Shown: positions 62,687 to 64,000 of the stretch, in pieces
Position numbering within the stretch: position 1 is the stretch's first letter
Layout: each line of letters starts with the position of its first letter
DNA from: CAYOWK01 sp964407665
Lineage (GTDB): Bacteria; Pseudomonadota; Alphaproteobacteria; Caulobacterales; Hyphomonadaceae
Assembly: GCA_964407665.1 (NCBI GenBank)
Contig: CAYOWK010000011.1
Span: forward strand, 21,298 to 85,297
DNA: 64,000 nt
Direction: 5' to 3'
Position numbers and translations under genes: made by a program
Notes under the pieces: model-generated
The model's input: only the letters and a program-made list of their open reading frames with translations
Told to the model about the DNA's origin: nothing
Databases searched by the model: none

Positions 62687-64000
62687 ATGGACGGAAACGC
62701 CGCGATGACCCCGAAAGCCGAAACGCCCGCCGCAGCGGGTGAGGGCGAGATGATGACTGGCGCGGAGATCGTCCTCAAGGCGCTCGCCGACCAGGGCGTC
62801 GACACCATGTTCGGCTATCCCGGCGGCGCCGTCCTGCCGATCTATGACGCCATCTACGCGCAGCAGCAGGTGCGCCACATCCTCGTCCGGCACGAGCAGG
62901 GCGCCGGCCACATGGCCGAGGGCTACGCCCGCTCCACCGGCAAGTGCGGCGTCGCGCTCGCAACCTCAGGCCCCGGCGCTACCAACATGGTGACCCCTAT
63001 CGCCGACGCGCTGCTGGATTCCATCCCCATGGTCGTCATCACCGGCCAGGTCCCGACGCACCTCATTGGCTCCGACGCCTTCCAGGAAGCCGACACGGTC
63101 GGCATCACGCGCGCCTGCTCCAAGCACAACTATCTGGTCAAGGACGTGAACGACCTCGCCCGCATCATGCACGAGGCGTTCTACGTCGCGACCTCCGGCC
63201 GCCCGGGCCCGGTCGTGATCGACATCCCCAAGAACGTCCAGTTCGCCAAGGGCCGCTATGTCGGCCCCGGCAAGATCGAGCACCGCACCTATCGTCCGCG
63301 CACCGAGCCGGTGGATGGCCGCATCGCCGAGGCCATCGAGCTGATGATGCGCGCCGAGCGCCCGATCATCTATTCCGGCGGCGGCGTCATCAACTCCGGC
63401 CCGGCCGCGTCCGAGGCGCTACGCGCGCTGGTGAAGGCGACCGGCTTCCCCGTCACATCCACGCTGATGGGCCTCGGCGCCTTCCCCGCCTCCGGCAAGG
63501 AGTGGCTCGGCATGCTGGGCATGCACGGCTCGTTCGAGGCCAACAACGCGATGCACGGCTGCGACGTGATGATCTGCGTCGGCGCCCGCTTCGACGACCG
63601 CGTCACCGGCCGCCTCGACGCCTTCTCGCCGAACTCGAAGAAGATCCACATCGACATCGATCCGTCCTCGATCAACAAGAACGTCCGCGCCGACGTGCCC
63701 ATCGTGGCCGACTGCGGCCGTGCGCTCGAGGCGCTGGTGAAGGCGTGGAGCAAGCGTTCCCCCAAGAAGACGCCCGACCTCACCCCCTGGTGGGAGCAGA
63801 TCGGCGCCTGGCGCGCGCGGAAAGGCTTCGCCTATCCGGCCTCGAAGACGCTGATCAAGCCGCAATACGCCATCGAGCGGCTCTATGAACTCACCAGGGA
63901 CAAGGACGTCTACATCACCACCGAAGTCGGCCAGCACCAGATGTGGGCCGCCCAGTTCTTCCACTTCGACAAGCCTAACCGCTGGATGACCTCCGGCGGC
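62687..64000 (+). CDS. ilvI: Acetolactate synthase large subunit, cut by the window end
   Basis: 438 codons open to the edge; start ATG 62687 (ATG 62705 also possible). TGAEIVLKALADQGVDTMFG, YPGGAVLPIYDAI, the catalytic Glu in HEQGAGHMAEGYAR (E70), SGPGATNMVTPIADA, GQVPTHLIGSDAFQEAD and GRPGPVVIDIPKN are all typical of the thiamine-diphosphate enzyme; the C-terminal domain begins at TTEVGQHQMWAAQ. It condenses pyruvate (with pyruvate or 2-ketobutyrate) for valine, leucine and isoleucine. The small subunit gene should lie beyond the edge. Expression is governed by the attenuator upstream. Confidence 0.95.
   Translation, partial: MDGNAAMTPKAETPAAAGEGEMMTGAEIVLKALADQGVDTMFGYPGGAVLPIYDAIYAQQQVRHILVRHEQGAGHMAEGYARSTGKCGVALATSGPGATNMVTPIADALLDSIPMVVITGQVPTHLIGSDAFQEADTVGITRACSKHNYLVKDVNDLARIMHEAFYVATSGRPGPVVIDIPKNVQFAKGRYVGPGKIEHRTYRPRTEPVDGRIAEAIELMMRAERPIIYSGGGVINSGPAASEALRALVKATGFPVTSTLMGLGAFPASGKEWLGMLGMHGSFEANNAMHGCDVMICVGARFDDRVTGRLDAFSPNSKKIHIDIDPSSINKNVRADVPIVADCGRALEALVKAWSKRSPKKTPDLTPWWEQIGAWRARKGFAYPASKTLIKPQYAIERLYELTRDKDVYITTEVGQHQMWAAQFFHFDKPNRWMTSGG

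Overview
The window is a GC-rich (roughly 65%) alphaproteobacterial chromosome segment. Several things point to the Caulobacterales/Hyphomonadaceae/Maricaulales neighbourhood: the split suc/odh/lpd cluster, three TonB-dependent receptors, the order hflK-hflC-degP-serB-miaA-ilvI, and a promoter before the ilv leader that fits the Caulobacter vegetative consensus. The genus is inference only. I see no tRNA, rRNA, CRISPR array, replication origin or complete insertion sequence.

Layout. 1-10.2 kb is the 2-oxoglutarate-to-succinate segment of the TCA cycle: 3' end of sucC, then a secreted orphan and a VapBC-type toxin-antitoxin pair wedged before sucD, followed by odhA, odhB (two lipoyl domains), two small membrane proteins and lpd. 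10.2-18.9 kb holds single metabolic and transport genes: an esterase, an EamA exporter, a YghU-type GST, an amidase, xerC and an MFS transporter, with a 149-bp repeat element bounded by perfect 12-bp inverted ends. 18.9-20.7 kb is a low-GC two-gene cassette (small beta-rich protein plus a barrel-like outer-membrane protein). 21.2-26.6 kb holds two tandem TonB-dependent receptor genes on the minus strand with shared leader and trailer sequences. 27-41.7 kb: priA, a type III alkylsulfatase, two c-type cytochromes, a third TonB receptor, a CurA-like reductase, an M20 peptidase, an ETF-beta-type lysine methyltransferase and thyA. 41.9-43.7 kb: an Ala-rich small envelope protein, a YhhQ-type transporter and folA. 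43.7-56.4 kb is an accessory block (lipoproteins, HupE/UreJ plus its membrane-anchor partner, HTH plus DUF2178, TPR lipoprotein, sterol-desaturase-like protein, WYL regulator divergent from a GST, Mrp ATPase, GT2). 56.5-64 kb returns to a conserved envelope/housekeeping run: hflK, hflC, degP, serB, miaA, and the ilv leader followed by ilvI (cut by the window end).

Most notable non-coding signals: a complete transcription-attenuation leader for ilvI (17-residue Leu-Val-Leu-Val peptide plus terminator); a 3'-UTR RNA element shared by the two tandem receptor genes, with an identical 15-nt apical loop on stems of different sequence followed by identical terminator hairpins; a palindrome-bearing 27-bp tandem repeat before folA; and two different interspersed inverted-repeat elements.

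Several conserved proteins carry altered metal or active sites: PriA has lost three of four ligands of its second zinc site, Mrp lacks its CxxC motif, and the PIN toxin has Gln at its third acidic position. Long open frames antisense to real genes are abundant here and were treated as GC-bias shadows.
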